Below are positions 9,384 to 18,285 of a stretch of DNA of 64,000 bases, piece after piece. This stretch comes from Mesorhizobium loti CJ3sym (GTDB lineage: Bacteria; Pseudomonadota; Alphaproteobacteria; Rhizobiales; Rhizobiaceae). Made by a program: the position numbers and the translations under genes. The DNA is taken from the NCBI RefSeq assembly GCF_000472785.1, contig NZ_AXAL01000020.1, positions 1 through 64,000 on the forward strand. Direction: 5' to 3'. Within the stretch, counting starts at the first letter, position 1, and each line of letters opens with the position of its first letter. The notes under the pieces were generated by a model. That model was not told the origin of the DNA. It searched no databases and was given only the letters and a program-made list of their open reading frames with translations.

Positions 9384-10632
9384 TTGTTTTCTCCTGTAGT
9401 GCCTGATCGAGGATGGCAATTCCGTGATCAAGTTCGTCATCTGAGATGGTTATCGGCGGAAGGACTTTAATGACGTCGCGATTTGGCCCCGACGATTCGA
9501 TCAGCAGGCCGTTTTCGAACGCGACATCGTGCACACGGCCAACAACGGCCTGTGATCGGCACTTGAGGCCGGCCATCAGACCACGGCCGCGCTTTTGTTC
9601 GATGCACTTAGGGAATTTCGCAACGAGGCGATCAAGGTGTTCTTGCAGTTTGACGGCCGTCCCCTCAACGGCTTTAGTAAACTGCCTATCGGACCACATT
9701 TTGCACATGGCCGCGGAAGTCACAAAGGCGAGATTATTGCCTCTAAAGGTCCCGCTATGTTCTCCCGGTTTCCATATGTCCATCTCGGGGCGAATCAGAA
9801 CTATGGACAACGGATTACCTGAACCGCTTAGGGACTTCGAAAGACACACGATGTCGGGCTCGACTTTCGCGAACTCGAATGAGAAGAAATCGCCCGTTCG
9901 TCCCGAACCTGCCTGAATGTCGTCGACGATGAAAACGACGTCGTGCTTACGGCAAATGCGCTGAATTTCTGCAAGCCATGGTGCGGATGCGGTGTTCATG
10001 CCGCCTTCTGCCTGGATGGGCTCCAGGATGATTGCGGCCGGCTTTTCTATGCCGCTGCCCGGGTCGCCCAACACGTGATCAATGTAACTCGCGGAATCGA
10101 AAGTTTGGTTCGGATAGTTCTCGTAAGGGACACGGATCACGTCGTGGCGAGCAACGCCGCCAAGCTGTCTGGTTGACGCTGAACCCGATACAGCCAAGGA
10201 GCCGAGTGACATGCCATGGTACGAATTTGTGAAGGCCATAACACTCGAGCGGCCGGTATATTTTCGCGCCAGCGCCAACGCCGCTTCGTTAGCGTTTGTC
10301 CCGGTTGGCCCAGGAAACTGTATCTTGTAAGAAAGGCCCCGGGGCTTCAGGATCGAATTGACGAACACTTCGATGAAATCACGCTTTGCAGTTGTGTACA
10401 TATCAAGCGACAAGACGATATTTTGGTTGGCGAGATATTGAATTGCCGGCGCCATAATATCTTGATTGTTATGACCGTAATTGAGCGCACCTGACCCAAC
10501 AATGAAATCAATATAAGGTTTTCCGGACTCGTCCCAGATTGTCGCCCCAAGAGACTTTGTAAAGACTGTTGGGAAGGATCGTCCATAGCGACGAACGTTA
10601 GACTCGTAAGCTTCAAAAATGTCGATATCCAT
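9373..10632 (-). CDS. Class III aminotransferase, diaminobutyrate--2-oxoglutarate type (EctB-like)
   Basis: 419 residues, fold-type I PLP enzyme. Features: GTNANEAALALARKYTGR (cofactor phosphate region), VFIVDDIQAGSGRTG with the PLP-ring Asp, LSKSLSG with the Schiff-base Lys, and the EctB-like GEHSGTFRGNNLAFV. The family forms L-2,4-diaminobutyrate from aspartate semialdehyde. No ectA or ectC is nearby, so ectoine is not the likely product. It is followed by an overlapping 2OG-oxygenase gene. No NifA or sigma-54 site was found in the roughly 250 bases upstream. Confidence 0.88.
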   Translation of the reverse strand: MDIDIFEAYESNVRRYGRSFPTVFTKSLGATIWDESGKPYIDFIVGSGALNYGHNNQDIMAPAIQYLANQNIVLSLDMYTTAKRDFIEVFVNSILKPRGLSYKIQFPGPTGTNANEAALALARKYTGRSSVMAFTNSYHGMSLGSLAVSGSASTRQLGGVARHDVIRVPYENYPNQTFDSASYIDHVLGDPGSGIEKPAAIILEPIQAEGGMNTASAPWLAEIQRICRKHDVVFIVDDIQAGSGRTGDFFSFEFAKVEPDIVCLSKSLSGSGNPLSIVLIRPEMDIWKPGEHSGTFRGNNLAFVTSAAMCKMWSDRQFTKAVEGTAVKLQEHLDRLVAKFPKCIEQKRGRGLMAGLKCRSQAVVGRVHDVAFENGLLIESSGPNRDVIKVLPPITISDDELDHGIAILDQALQEKTNGD

Positions 10633-11497
10633 TAAAGGGCCTCTCTGTATGCGGCTTGCGATTCAACGCTGCAGGTTCTATGTTCACGCATTCCAAACCA
10701 ATTATTTCGACGATCAGCTACGGCAAATCTCTGCCTTAAAGCGAACGTATCATGGTCAGCGACTTGAGTTCGCAAAGAGTCTGTAAACTTGTTTGACGAA
10801 TCTGTTGCAACGCATTGGATAGCGATAGCGTGACAGTCAGTACCCGCCTTGCGGCAGCGCTAATCGGCGGCGTTGTTGGCGGGGGCACTGACCACCGGTT
10901 TTTCCAAGCATGACTGCAACCACGATGCTTGGGTATTTCCCTATGTCGGCCGTGACGGGATCCTTGCCGACGAGTAGCTGTGACAGATAGCGATTTCTCT
11001 CCTTCGATGTGACGGCGAGACCGGTGGCCGCTCGAGTTTCGTTTTGGACGCGGACGAGCCAGACCGCGGTTTGCGATAGAACTGGAACTGTCCGCGGCCT
11101 CTAATCGCGGCCGTGGCCGCCGTGGCGGTGATTGCGCTGTTGCCTGGGCGGCGTGTTGGCCCACCTCCTGGCTTCACGGCATATTGAACGCCTCAGTCGG
11201 CCCTCGCGAGATGGCGGCCGCACTACAGTCCATGGACCGAGCACGCGAGTGGTGTTCGGCACCCACGAGCCGACGCAGAATCGACTGCGCCCTCGAGGAA
11301 GCGCGATCGATGCGGCTATCGACCACCCGGTGTTCGCCACCGCACTGCGTGGTCACGATGGCGCGGCTTTTGGAGCGCAGCACGACTTAAGAGTTCCCAC
11401 CCTTACACTGGTCAACATTCATGTGATCGAAAACGCTGGCTCAGGCGACGCCACTGGCGATGTGTCCGATGCCGCTTTTTGAACGCAAGGTTCACTC
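10633..11497. other. No gene recognised between the aminotransferase and the iscA promoter
   Basis: About 860 bases with overlapping open frames on both strands at 10736-11482, none with recognisable motifs or a good ribosome site. Probably decayed DNA. Confidence 0.45.
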
Positions 11498-11592
11498 TGT
11501 CCGACATCCGACAATTGTTAGATGTCAGACAGGGCGCAAAATCAGCTAACCCGTTGTTTAATTGAATTTTCCTCTCTGGCACGTTCTGTGCA
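11498..11592 (+). promoter_or_regulatory. NifA upstream activator pair and sigma-54 promoter for iscA
   Basis: Two TGT-N10-ACA NifA sites lie almost end to end: TGTCCGACATCCGACA at 11498-11513 and TGTTAGATGTCAGACA at 11516-11531, together forming a larger imperfect palindrome. A sigma-54 element TGGCACGTTCTGTGCA (GG-N10-GC) is at 11577-11592, about 60 bases before the iscA ATG. Spacing and orientation fit activation of iscA and possibly the following que genes. Confidence 0.85.
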
Positions 11593-11598
11593 GCGTAG

Positions 11599-11642
11599 CT
11601 TGCGAAGCATCAGCAAGAAACTTGCGAAGCATCAGCAAGAAA
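11599..11642 (+). repeat. Perfect 22-bp tandem duplication in the iscA leader
   Basis: The 22 bases at 11599-11620 are repeated exactly at 11621-11642, between the sigma-54 promoter and the iscA start codon. The duplication lengthens the 5' untranslated region just upstream of the start. Confidence 0.9.
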
Positions 11643-11650
11643 ATAGTCCC

Positions 11651-11971
11651 ATGATCACACTTACTGAAAACGCCGTCGCTGCCATCAAGACCGCGCTTTC
11701 CCGCGCCGACGAACCGGCGGAAGGCTTTCGCATCATGGTCGAGGCGGGCGGCTGCGCCGGCCTCAAATACCTGTTGGGTCTGGAAAGCGTCTCGCGCGAG
11801 GGCGATGCCATCATGGAGACGGACGGGTTCAAGGTGTTCGTCGACGCAAACTCCCAGCCCCATCTCGCCGGCATGACCGTTGACTTCGTCACGGACCTGG
11901 AGTCCTCGGGCTTTGTCTTCGACAATCCCAATGCGCGGGACAAATGCGCCTGCGGCAAGTCCTTCGGCTAG
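11651..11971 (+). CDS. Iron-sulfur cluster assembly protein, IscA/nif-associated A-type carrier
   Basis: 106 residues. A-type carriers deliver Fe-S clusters to targets such as nitrogenase maturation proteins. The three conserved cysteines are present: one in EAGGCAGLKY and two in the C-terminal CACGKSF. The ATG at 11651 gives the standard start (MITLTENAV); an upstream in-frame start at 11522 would overlap the promoter and is rejected. Known as iscN/iscA-nif in rhizobia, normally followed by nifU, as here. Confidence 0.9.
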   Translation: MITLTENAVAAIKTALSRADEPAEGFRIMVEAGGCAGLKYLLGLESVSREGDAIMETDGFKVFVDANSQPHLAGMTVDFVTDLESSGFVFDNPNARDKCACGKSFG

Positions 11972-11997
11972 CCGCCATCACGACAAGGATCGGCGCC

Positions 11998-12459
11998 GTG
12001 CGGGATAATACCGACAACGTCTACCTCTTCAACGACAAGCTCTATCTCATCAACCCGCACAATGTCGGCGCTTTGGACACCCCCAATGCGGCCGGCGAGG
12101 TCGGCGCCGTCGCCTGCGGCGACGGGCTTAAATTGATAATGGGTTTCGACCCCAAGACCGAGACGATTACTGCCGCAACGTTCCAGACCTTCGGCCGCGG
12201 CTCGGCCATAACCGCTTCCTCGACATTTACCGAATTCATCGTCGGCAAGACCATCGATGAAGCCCTTCAGATCACCGATCAGGACATGGCGGATTTTCTC
12301 GGCGCCCTGCCGCCGCACACGACCTACTCATCGCTCGACCGCCTCATCCTGGAGCGCGGCTTGCGGCTGATGAGCGAGTTCTTCCGTGCTGTGAGGCAGG
12401 CTTTCGAGGAGACACCAGGATTCTCACGCCTCGTCGTCGTCAAGGCATCATCGCCATGA
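11998..12459 (+). pseudogene. nifU: Degenerate nifU N-terminal (IscU-like) domain
   Basis: 153 codons from a GTG at 11998 with an AAGGA site, aligning with the NifU scaffold domain (NPHNVGALDTPNAAGEVGAVACGDGLKL). Of the three scaffold cysteines only that in VACGD (residue 40) remains. QTFGCGSA has become QTFGRGSA (residue 67) and the CSVMG region is replaced by unrelated residues. The 2Fe-2S and C-terminal NFU domains of full NifU are absent. It follows iscA by 26 bases. It is unlikely to be a working scaffold. Confidence 0.8.
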
Positions 12460-12695
12460 CCGGCGTGATAGCGGCGTTTTTCGAGGTGATAGGTTTCAAG
12501 GAGGGAGAGGCCCTTCCCCGCAGCCTCCGCCCGCTGAAACCTAATTCTGCGTGGAGTTCGGGTGAGTGGGTTTTCGGCAATCAGCCTCGATGGTGGAACG
12601 AACTGCAAAACCTGCAGTGGGACATTTCCCACCGATTGCCGCGTCTCCTAAGCCAGCAGAGATGCTCCCTTGCTCACTCGAAGGCCGCTTAAGCC

Positions 12696-13331
12696 ATGCC
12701 ATATGCGGTCAAAGAAATTTTCTACACCCTTCAAGGTGAAGGACGAAATGCCGGGCGGGCTGCCGTATTTTGTCGTTTCGCCGGCTGTAACCTTTGGTCG
12801 GGACGTGAAGGCGACCGGGCAAGAGCATTCTGCGAATTCTGCGACACGGATTTCGTTGGGGTAGATGGCCCCGGTGGCGGACATTTTGCCACCGCACAAG
12901 AGTTTGCGTTGGCGGTCGAACAAGCCTGGCGCGGGTCGGGAACTAGGCAGCGTCTTGTCGTGCTCACCGGAGGGGAACCCCTCCTCCAGATCGATGAAGA
13001 ACTCCTGGAAGCTCTGCATTCCTTGGCGTTTGAAATTGCCGTGGAGACCAACGGTACCATTCCCACACTCGCCGGCATCGACTGGCTGTGCGTCAGTCCG
13101 AAATGCAATGCACGCCTCGTGGTCATGGCAGGGGACGAGCTAAAGCTTGTATATCCTCGGATTGGCGCGGAGCCCGAACATTTCGAAGTTCTCGCGTTTG
13201 AGCACCTTCTGCTTCAGCCGATGGATGGGCCCGAACGCGAGGCGAATACGGCCGCCGCAGTGGCCTATTGTCTTGCCAACCCACGTTGGCGCTTGAGCCT
13301 TCAAACCCACAAGTTTCTCGGGATCCCATGA
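12696..13331 (+). CDS. queE: 7-carboxy-7-deazaguanine synthase
   Basis: 211 residues. Radical SAM enzyme converting 6-carboxy-tetrahydropterin to 7-carboxy-7-deazaguanine in queuosine/7-deazapurine synthesis. It starts with the typical YAVKEIFYTLQGEG and has the modified cluster motif: C in RFAGCNLW, then CEFCDTDF. LTGGEPLLQ (GGEP SAM motif) and CVSPKCN are also present. The stop overlaps the queD start (ATGA). Confidence 0.93.
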   Translation: MPYAVKEIFYTLQGEGRNAGRAAVFCRFAGCNLWSGREGDRARAFCEFCDTDFVGVDGPGGGHFATAQEFALAVEQAWRGSGTRQRLVVLTGGEPLLQIDEELLEALHSLAFEIAVETNGTIPTLAGIDWLCVSPKCNARLVVMAGDELKLVYPRIGAEPEHFEVLAFEHLLLQPMDGPEREANTAAAVAYCLANPRWRLSLQTHKFLGIP

Positions 13332-13681
13332 AAATTACGCAAGCTTTCACCTTCGAGGCAGCGCACTGTCTTCCGCGCGTGCCAGAGACCCACCGCTGTC
13401 ACCGCATGCATGGCCACTCATACCGTGTGGAACTGCGTCTGGAAGGGCCCGTCGATCCAGACACGGGCTTTGTCATCGACTTCTTCGATGTCGGGGCTGT
13501 GTTCGGACCGCTTCTGCAACGTCTCGACCATCAGCATCTGAATGAGGTTGAGGGTCTCGACAATCCGACAGCGGAAAACATTGCGGTCTGGATCTGGAAC
13601 CAAACCAAGCCGCTTCTTGGCCAAATGTGCTCGGTAACGGTCTATGAGACGCCGCTGTGCTGGGCTGAATACGAGGGTTGA
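13328..13681 (+). CDS. queD: 6-carboxy-5,6,7,8-tetrahydropterin synthase
   Basis: 117 residues, PTPS fold, one protein of the queuosine pathway acting before QueE. Zinc and catalytic residues are visible in FEAAHCLPRVPETHRCHRMHGHSY: one His, the Cys nucleophile and the HGH pair. The C-terminal Glu region VTVYETPLCWAEY matches the family. The start at 13328 shares ATGA with the queE stop. Confidence 0.93.
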   Translation: MKITQAFTFEAAHCLPRVPETHRCHRMHGHSYRVELRLEGPVDPDTGFVIDFFDVGAVFGPLLQRLDHQHLNEVEGLDNPTAENIAVWIWNQTKPLLGQMCSVTVYETPLCWAEYEG

Positions 13682-13685
13682 CCCG

Positions 13686-14423
13686 ATGCAACGAGATCCG
13701 GGAACCGCACTCGTCCTTTTCTCCGGCGGCCAGGATTCGACAACCTGCCTGGCTTGGGCGCTCGAGAACTTCGAGCGCGTCGAGACAATCGGCTTCGACT
13801 ATGGGCAGCGGCACCGGATCGAGCTCGATGTGCGGCCCTACCTGCTCGGGCGCATTCGAACAGACTTTCCGGCCTGGCGTGGGCGACTAGGCGAGGACCA
13901 CATGATCGACATGGCCGTGCTCGGTCAAATCAGTGATACCGCGCTCACGCGCGACGTCGAGGTCGCACTGAACGCGAACGGTCTAACAAATACCTTCGTG
14001 CCTGGCCGCAACCTTCTGTTCCTCGGCTTTGCGGCCGCGATAGCTTACCGGATGGGCGCGAAACACCTCGTGATCGGCGTGTCCGAGACGGATCGTTTCA
14101 GCTACCCGGATTGTCGGGATGACGCAGTCAAAGCGATGCAACTTGCCCTTAACCTTGGAATGGAGACGCATCTCGTCATTCACACACCCCTCATGCGGCG
14201 CGACAAGGCGCAGACCTGGGCGCTGGCGGGTTGGCTGGGCGGCGAGGTGCTGGTGAAGCTCATCTGCGAGGGAAGCCACACCTGCTATAGCGGAGACCGC
14301 GAACATAGACATAGCTGGGGTTTCGGTTGCGGGACCTGCATCGAGTGTAATCTTCGCGCAGCGGGATGGGAGCAATTCCGGTGCTGCAAAGAGGCACCCG
14401 TGGCCGCCCATGAAATGACGTGA
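13686..14423 (+). CDS. queC: 7-cyano-7-deazaguanine synthase
   Basis: 245 residues. ATP-dependent enzyme converting 7-carboxy-7-deazaguanine to preQ0. The PP-loop motif LFSGGQDSTT is at the N-terminus, FVPGRNLLFL and SYPDCR are family motifs, and four zinc cysteines lie near the end (GCGTCIECN with an upstream Cys in HTCYSGD). It starts five bases after queD. No queF or tgt is visible, so the later steps must be encoded elsewhere. Confidence 0.93.
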   Translation: MQRDPGTALVLFSGGQDSTTCLAWALENFERVETIGFDYGQRHRIELDVRPYLLGRIRTDFPAWRGRLGEDHMIDMAVLGQISDTALTRDVEVALNANGLTNTFVPGRNLLFLGFAAAIAYRMGAKHLVIGVSETDRFSYPDCRDDAVKAMQLALNLGMETHLVIHTPLMRRDKAQTWALAGWLGGEVLVKLICEGSHTCYSGDREHRHSWGFGCGTCIECNLRAAGWEQFRCCKEAPVAAHEMT

Positions 14424-14813
14424 GCGCCCCAGGTCCGGGCCGACGGTGGCAATCTGTTCCATAGATCGTTTCCTTCTCTTTGTGGTGTTCAGCACGACCA
14501 GGGTGGGTGCCTTCGATGCCGTTTCGAAGGGCTGTTCCATAGGATTGAAAAGGCGGCTGCCGTCACGAACGATACGCGTGACCGCATCAAGCGCCGGGGC
14601 AAAGCCATCCCAATGAATTAGAATGGCGAAAGTGTTGTCGAGGTCCAGAAAGCACTGTCCGTTGACGTCAGCCAGATTGGCGCCTTCGCGTTGCAGCGCG
14701 CCGCGTGGCTTCGGATCGCACAGCCGCAGCGCGCGTGGTGCCATCGGGAAAAATGGCGGCCGCGGGCGAACAATCGTGCCGATTGGCGTCAGGCGGCGCG
14801 AAGCTTTGTGCAA
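14424..14813 (-). pseudogene. Class III aminotransferase, N-terminal fragment
   Basis: In the minus frame about 110 codons resemble the N-terminus of glutamate-1-semialdehyde-type aminotransferases: GANLADVNGQCFLDLDNTFAIL, then a VTRIVRDGSRLFNPMEQP stretch like the segment before the PLP-binding part. The fragment stops near the queC end, so the PLP lysine and C-terminal domain are gone. A TTG at 14813 with an AAGGAGAGG site may be its start. It diverges from the LacI-type gene, a common arrangement for a regulator and its target. Confidence 0.6.
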
Positions 14814-14908
14814 TATGTCAGACCTCTCCTTGGGCCTACTCCGCCTTCGTCGCTGACTAGATGGCGTTTGCACTTGGTAGACGTCATTCACGAAATGAGA
14901 GGCGGCTG

Positions 14909-15949
14909 ATGAACAGGCCAACGATCGCCGATCTGGCGAAAGCCGCGGGCGTAAGTGTTTCCACGGTCAATAGGCTCTTGCACGGAACTGGCACACTGCG
15001 ACCGCAGACGGCCGACCTCATTTTGAGCGCAGCGCAGCAGATCGGCTTCCGCAGTTCGGGGCCGCTGCACGAACGCAGGCGGGACAATCTCCCGCATCGG
15101 CACTTGAGCTTTCTCATGCAGCAATCGCACCGGCCGCTCTGCCGGATCTGGGCCGAGGCGCTTCTAGGTGCCTGCGCGCGACGCACAGATGCGGTTATTG
15201 AGCCAGACGTGCTCTTCGAGGACGACCCTTCCCCCGAAGCGGTTGCTGCCAATCTGCTGAAGATAGGCGGAAGCGCCGACGCAATCGCGGTAATCTCGGC
15301 CGATCACCCGCTCGTCGGCCAGGCGATTGATGAGTTGCGCCTCAAAGGCGTTCCAGTGATCGCCTACGTCACTGACCTGTCCGCCGCCAGCCGGGCCGGC
15401 TTTGTGGGAACCGACAACTGGAAGGCCGGCCGCACCGCAGCATGGTTTATCAGCCAGACGTCCGGTCGGCCCGGCAAGATCTTTCCTCTCATCGGCAGCA
15501 ACCGTTATCAGTTCCAAGACATCTCGGATGCGAGCTTTCGCTCCTACATGCGCGAGCACGCGCCCAAGTTCCACGTCAGCGAAACCCTGCTGACCCATGA
15601 GGCGCCGAAGAACGCCTATGCAATCGTTCGCAGGCTGATAGCGGAGGAGCCGGAGCTCCGGGGCATCTTCGTTAATGGCGGCGGCATTTCCGGCGTTCTG
15701 CGTGCTATGCGCGAGCTCGCTGCGGAGCAGCAGTGCAAAATCCGGGTCGTCTGCCGCGACATCGGGCCCGAGGCACGCAAGGGATTGAGCGAAGGCCTGA
15801 TTACTGCTTCCTTGTGCCATCCCGTCGACAGGATGCCTGAAGAACTCATCAATGTGATGCTGCGCATGATCGAACGCACGGACACACGGTTAATCGAACA
15901 GCGGATTGTTCCGTTCGAGATCCTCACGCCAGAGAGCATTTGGACTTAA
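14909..15949 (+). CDS. LacI-family transcriptional regulator
   Basis: 346 residues. N-terminal helix-turn-helix PTIADLAKAAGVSVSTVNRLL followed by a periplasmic-binding-like sugar/ligand domain (FVGTDNWKAGRTAAWFI, LIGSNRYQFQDISDASFRSY, GIFVNGGGISGVLRAM). The ATG at 14909 has a GAGAGG site. It is divergent from the truncated aminotransferase gene, so its regulated target may be largely lost. Confidence 0.9.
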   Translation: MNRPTIADLAKAAGVSVSTVNRLLHGTGTLRPQTADLILSAAQQIGFRSSGPLHERRRDNLPHRHLSFLMQQSHRPLCRIWAEALLGACARRTDAVIEPDVLFEDDPSPEAVAANLLKIGGSADAIAVISADHPLVGQAIDELRLKGVPVIAYVTDLSAASRAGFVGTDNWKAGRTAAWFISQTSGRPGKIFPLIGSNRYQFQDISDASFRSYMREHAPKFHVSETLLTHEAPKNAYAIVRRLIAEEPELRGIFVNGGGISGVLRAMRELAAEQQCKIRVVCRDIGPEARKGLSEGLITASLCHPVDRMPEELINVMLRMIERTDTRLIEQRIVPFEILTPESIWT

Positions 15950-16152
15950 GAATCGGAAGAACCATCGTCGTCCGGATAAGGTCGTCCGTGCCGCTGCGAA
16001 GCGAACCGCTTCGTGGGTTAAACTGGGGCGCAAAGGGCAGCTCGGCACTCATGATCCTCGTTGCAACCGAAATTGGCCAGGAGGACGAGGAGATGGAAAT
16101 CTCCGAGGAAGCCGATCTTGTCGAGAGCTGGACCCCACGCTCGCGCCAATGA
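15950..16152. other. Short intergenic stretch without a recognised gene
   Basis: A 33-codon frame at 16051-16152 rich in Glu is open, but has no recognisable family. Nothing else is seen. Confidence 0.4.
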
Positions 16153-16450
16153 TTAGGCTGCTTCGGCCGTCCGTGCCGATTTGCGCGGCTTGTGGCGCAC
16201 CACAACGTCCACCTTATAAGCGCGCGTCGATCGAGGCAGCGCACCGGGCGATCTATAGAGAACTTGCCTGTTCGCCCATGACTACGGCGGATATGTCGAG
16301 CTGTTTCATAACAAGCAATTGAGCTGATTTGGCTTGAGTGAGGCGCCGACGCATAATGATGGCGCGGATCTCACGGGCGAGCTTGGCTTTCCGCAATTCC
16401 TCTTCGGAATTATCAAAGCCAAAATCCGCAAACACGTTGCCGCTGGTCAT
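16153..16450 (-). pseudogene. XRE-family antitoxin (HigA-like), broken
   Basis: The N-terminal 60 codons match small XRE antitoxins (NVFADFGFDNSEEELRKAKLA, RAIIMRRRLTQAKSAQLL). The frame then hits an in-frame TAG, and after a further shift the typical basic tail (VDVVVRHKPRKSARTAEAA) can be read to a TAA at 16153. It lies directly downstream of the broken toxin gene. Confidence 0.65.
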
Positions 16451-16468
16451 TCGGCCGGTGATTCTTCG

Positions 16469-16770
16469 TCATAACTTTGTTCCTTCCCATAGTTTTCGCG
16501 ATCGTGCGTCTCGGCCGCCTTCAATCGCGCCTAACGAGATCGATTTCGCACTTGGGCGTGTCCCTGCCTTTCTTCTGGAAGCAAGGATGTAGATCACGCC
16601 AGCGAAGCGACGGCATGGACGGCGCGATAAGTATCCCTGTCTAAGTCGTCGACCCCCGCAAGGATGCGGCCGCCAAATCCCTTGAGGGCTTTGACCGCCA
16701 GATGCTGTTCGCCATTTGGGCATCGTTGATTGCAACACCCATCACGCTGCAGATATCGACCAATCTGACT
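16469..16770 (-). pseudogene. HigB/Gp49-like toxin, broken
   Basis: Pieces of a phage-derived Gp49-like (HigB) mRNA-interferase-type toxin are readable in two frames: ALKGFGGRILAGVDDLDRDTYRAVHAV, then, after a shift, HPCFQKKGRDTPKCEIDLVRRD. The family reads KGFGGR...EIVDDFDSDTYRAVYTV...HAFQKKS. At least one frameshift and an early stop make it non-functional. Toxin-before-antitoxin order fits HigBA. Confidence 0.65.
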
Positions 16771-17118
16771 CCGCTCAGCCACTGAAAAGAAAGATTCGGG
16801 TCAAACAGCCGTTTTCGCCAAGTGATCATATTTCCTATGAACGCATTTTGGACTGCACGGACCGTTCCAGCTCGGCGCAAAACCCTCCCAGATATTCGTC
16901 AATCGCGCTCTGCAAATGCACCCAGTAGAGCACTTTGGCGGTGCTACATCGATAATGAGCCCAGTTTTGCTTTTTTTGAGAAGATGTCCCTCTTGCTTGG
17001 CCGCAGCCAATATCCCGGTAAAAATTGGCGGCAGCGCATCGCGTTTAGCGCTCGCCGGGCGGAGCTGGTCCGGGTTGCGAAGCCCGGCGAGCGCGGATCG
17101 TCTTGGGCGATGTGTTGA
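16771..17118. other. No gene recognised
   Basis: About 350 bases; short frames on both strands without family features. Confidence 0.4.
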
Positions 17119-17350
17119 TCAGGCGCGGTTCTTGGAGCGCCAGGATTCATGTCCGGTTTCGATGATCTCGCAATCATGCGTGAGAGGATCGAGCAGTGCG
17201 GTCAGTTGTTCCGTCGAAGTAGCCGCGCCCGCTGACGCGGATGAGCGCCCGGGCGATGGCAATGGCCAGATGCCGCTTCCCGTTCCGGGCCACCAATCAA
17301 CACGCCATTGGACAAATGCCATCAAGGGCATCTCACCGCCGGTCGGCGGC
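17119..17350 (-). pseudogene. IstB-like ATPase remnant of an IS21-family element
   Basis: The minus strand keeps the P-loop part (LIGGPGTGKRHLAIAIARALIR, with Lys-Thr changed to Lys-Arg) and the C-terminal signature ALLDPLTHDCEIIETGHESW of IstB, in different frames and with most of the middle deleted. No istA remains next to it. Confidence 0.7.
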
Positions 17351-17371
17351 GAACAAGAAGGAGAGGAAGAC

Positions 17372-17758
17372 ATGGAACGCAGGCTTGATGACGTGATCGC
17401 AGCCCTCCCTGAGTAGCGTCGGGAGCGTGTCGATGCACGTTTCGAAGAGCTAAGGACGGAGGTCGAGTGCCTCGGCGGTCTGCGCCGTGCGGCTGGGAAG
17501 GCCCAGGCGGAGATTGCCTTGCCCCTCAAGATCAACCAGCCCTCTGTCTCGAAGATCGAGCAACAGGCCAATACGTATCTGTCGACACTTTAGAGCTACG
17601 TAGAGGCGATCGGGGGACAACTCGACCTCATCGTCGCCTCGCCGCGCGCGCCCCTCCGTATAGAGCGGCTCTGCGACGTCGTAGCCCAACCCCCTCCGCA
17701 CGTAGTGCTGAAAGAGCGCCAGGTGGATGAACCCGCCCGAAGGCAACGCGCCGGCTGA
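17372..17758 (+). pseudogene. XRE-family antitoxin with two in-frame stops
   Basis: 129 codons in one frame read as an XRE antitoxin: MERRLDDVIAALPE, then a TAG, then RRERVDARFEELRTEVE and the helix-turn-helix GKAQAEIALPLKINQPSVSK, then a second TAG after YLSTL, then YVEAIGGQLDLIVASP. Apart from the two stop codons the frame is unbroken, so the inactivation looks recent. The toxin partner is not visible. Confidence 0.75.
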
Positions 17759-18285
17759 ACGCGCCGTTTCGGTCAAAATTGCCGAAGGGACGACAGTCTC
17801 GTCGACGCTCGCAATAGGTATGAGCAAGGCCTCGTTAAACCGGATACCGACTGCCCGCGGTCACGTCGCGGGGGACGCCTCTTCCCCTCCCCCATGCTGG
17901 CCCAGCTCACCGCCGCGCTGGGGGTGTCCGGCGATGTGCTCGCCGACGACGACCCCGCTCGAGCACGCTTGGTCACAGCTTCCATACCTGCTCAAGTAGA
18001 TACCACGCGCCTGCGGATATCTTCGGTGGCTTACAATTTATAAAATTTACGGCGATTATCGCCGCACCGCAAAATGACAAAAAAGTCAAACGGACACGTC
18101 TTCTCCCTTCTTATGCGGCTTCAGGACACATTGAGCACAGGCAAATGCTGCCAAGCATGCCAGCACCACGACCCCACGTCGTGGCGGCAGTTAACAACTG
18201 CCCGCTGAAGTTTGCCAACGGGCCTTCGGTCAAACCTGGCGGAGCGCTGTTACGGCAGGCACAGCACGTGGAGAGCTGTCGAGCA
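17759..18285. other. No gene recognised downstream of acdS
   Basis: About 530 bases. Open frames exist but no domain, ribosome site or RNA gene was recognised. An AT-rich patch is at 18030-18090. Confidence 0.4.

Noticed and set aside
9373..10632. Part of an ectoine cluster
   Set aside because: No ectA, ectC or true ectD in the window; the neighbour is a different 2OG oxygenase.
13983..14921. 312-codon minus frame covering queC
   Set aside because: The part over queC is a shadow; only the 14424-14813 part resembles an aminotransferase and is listed as a fragment.
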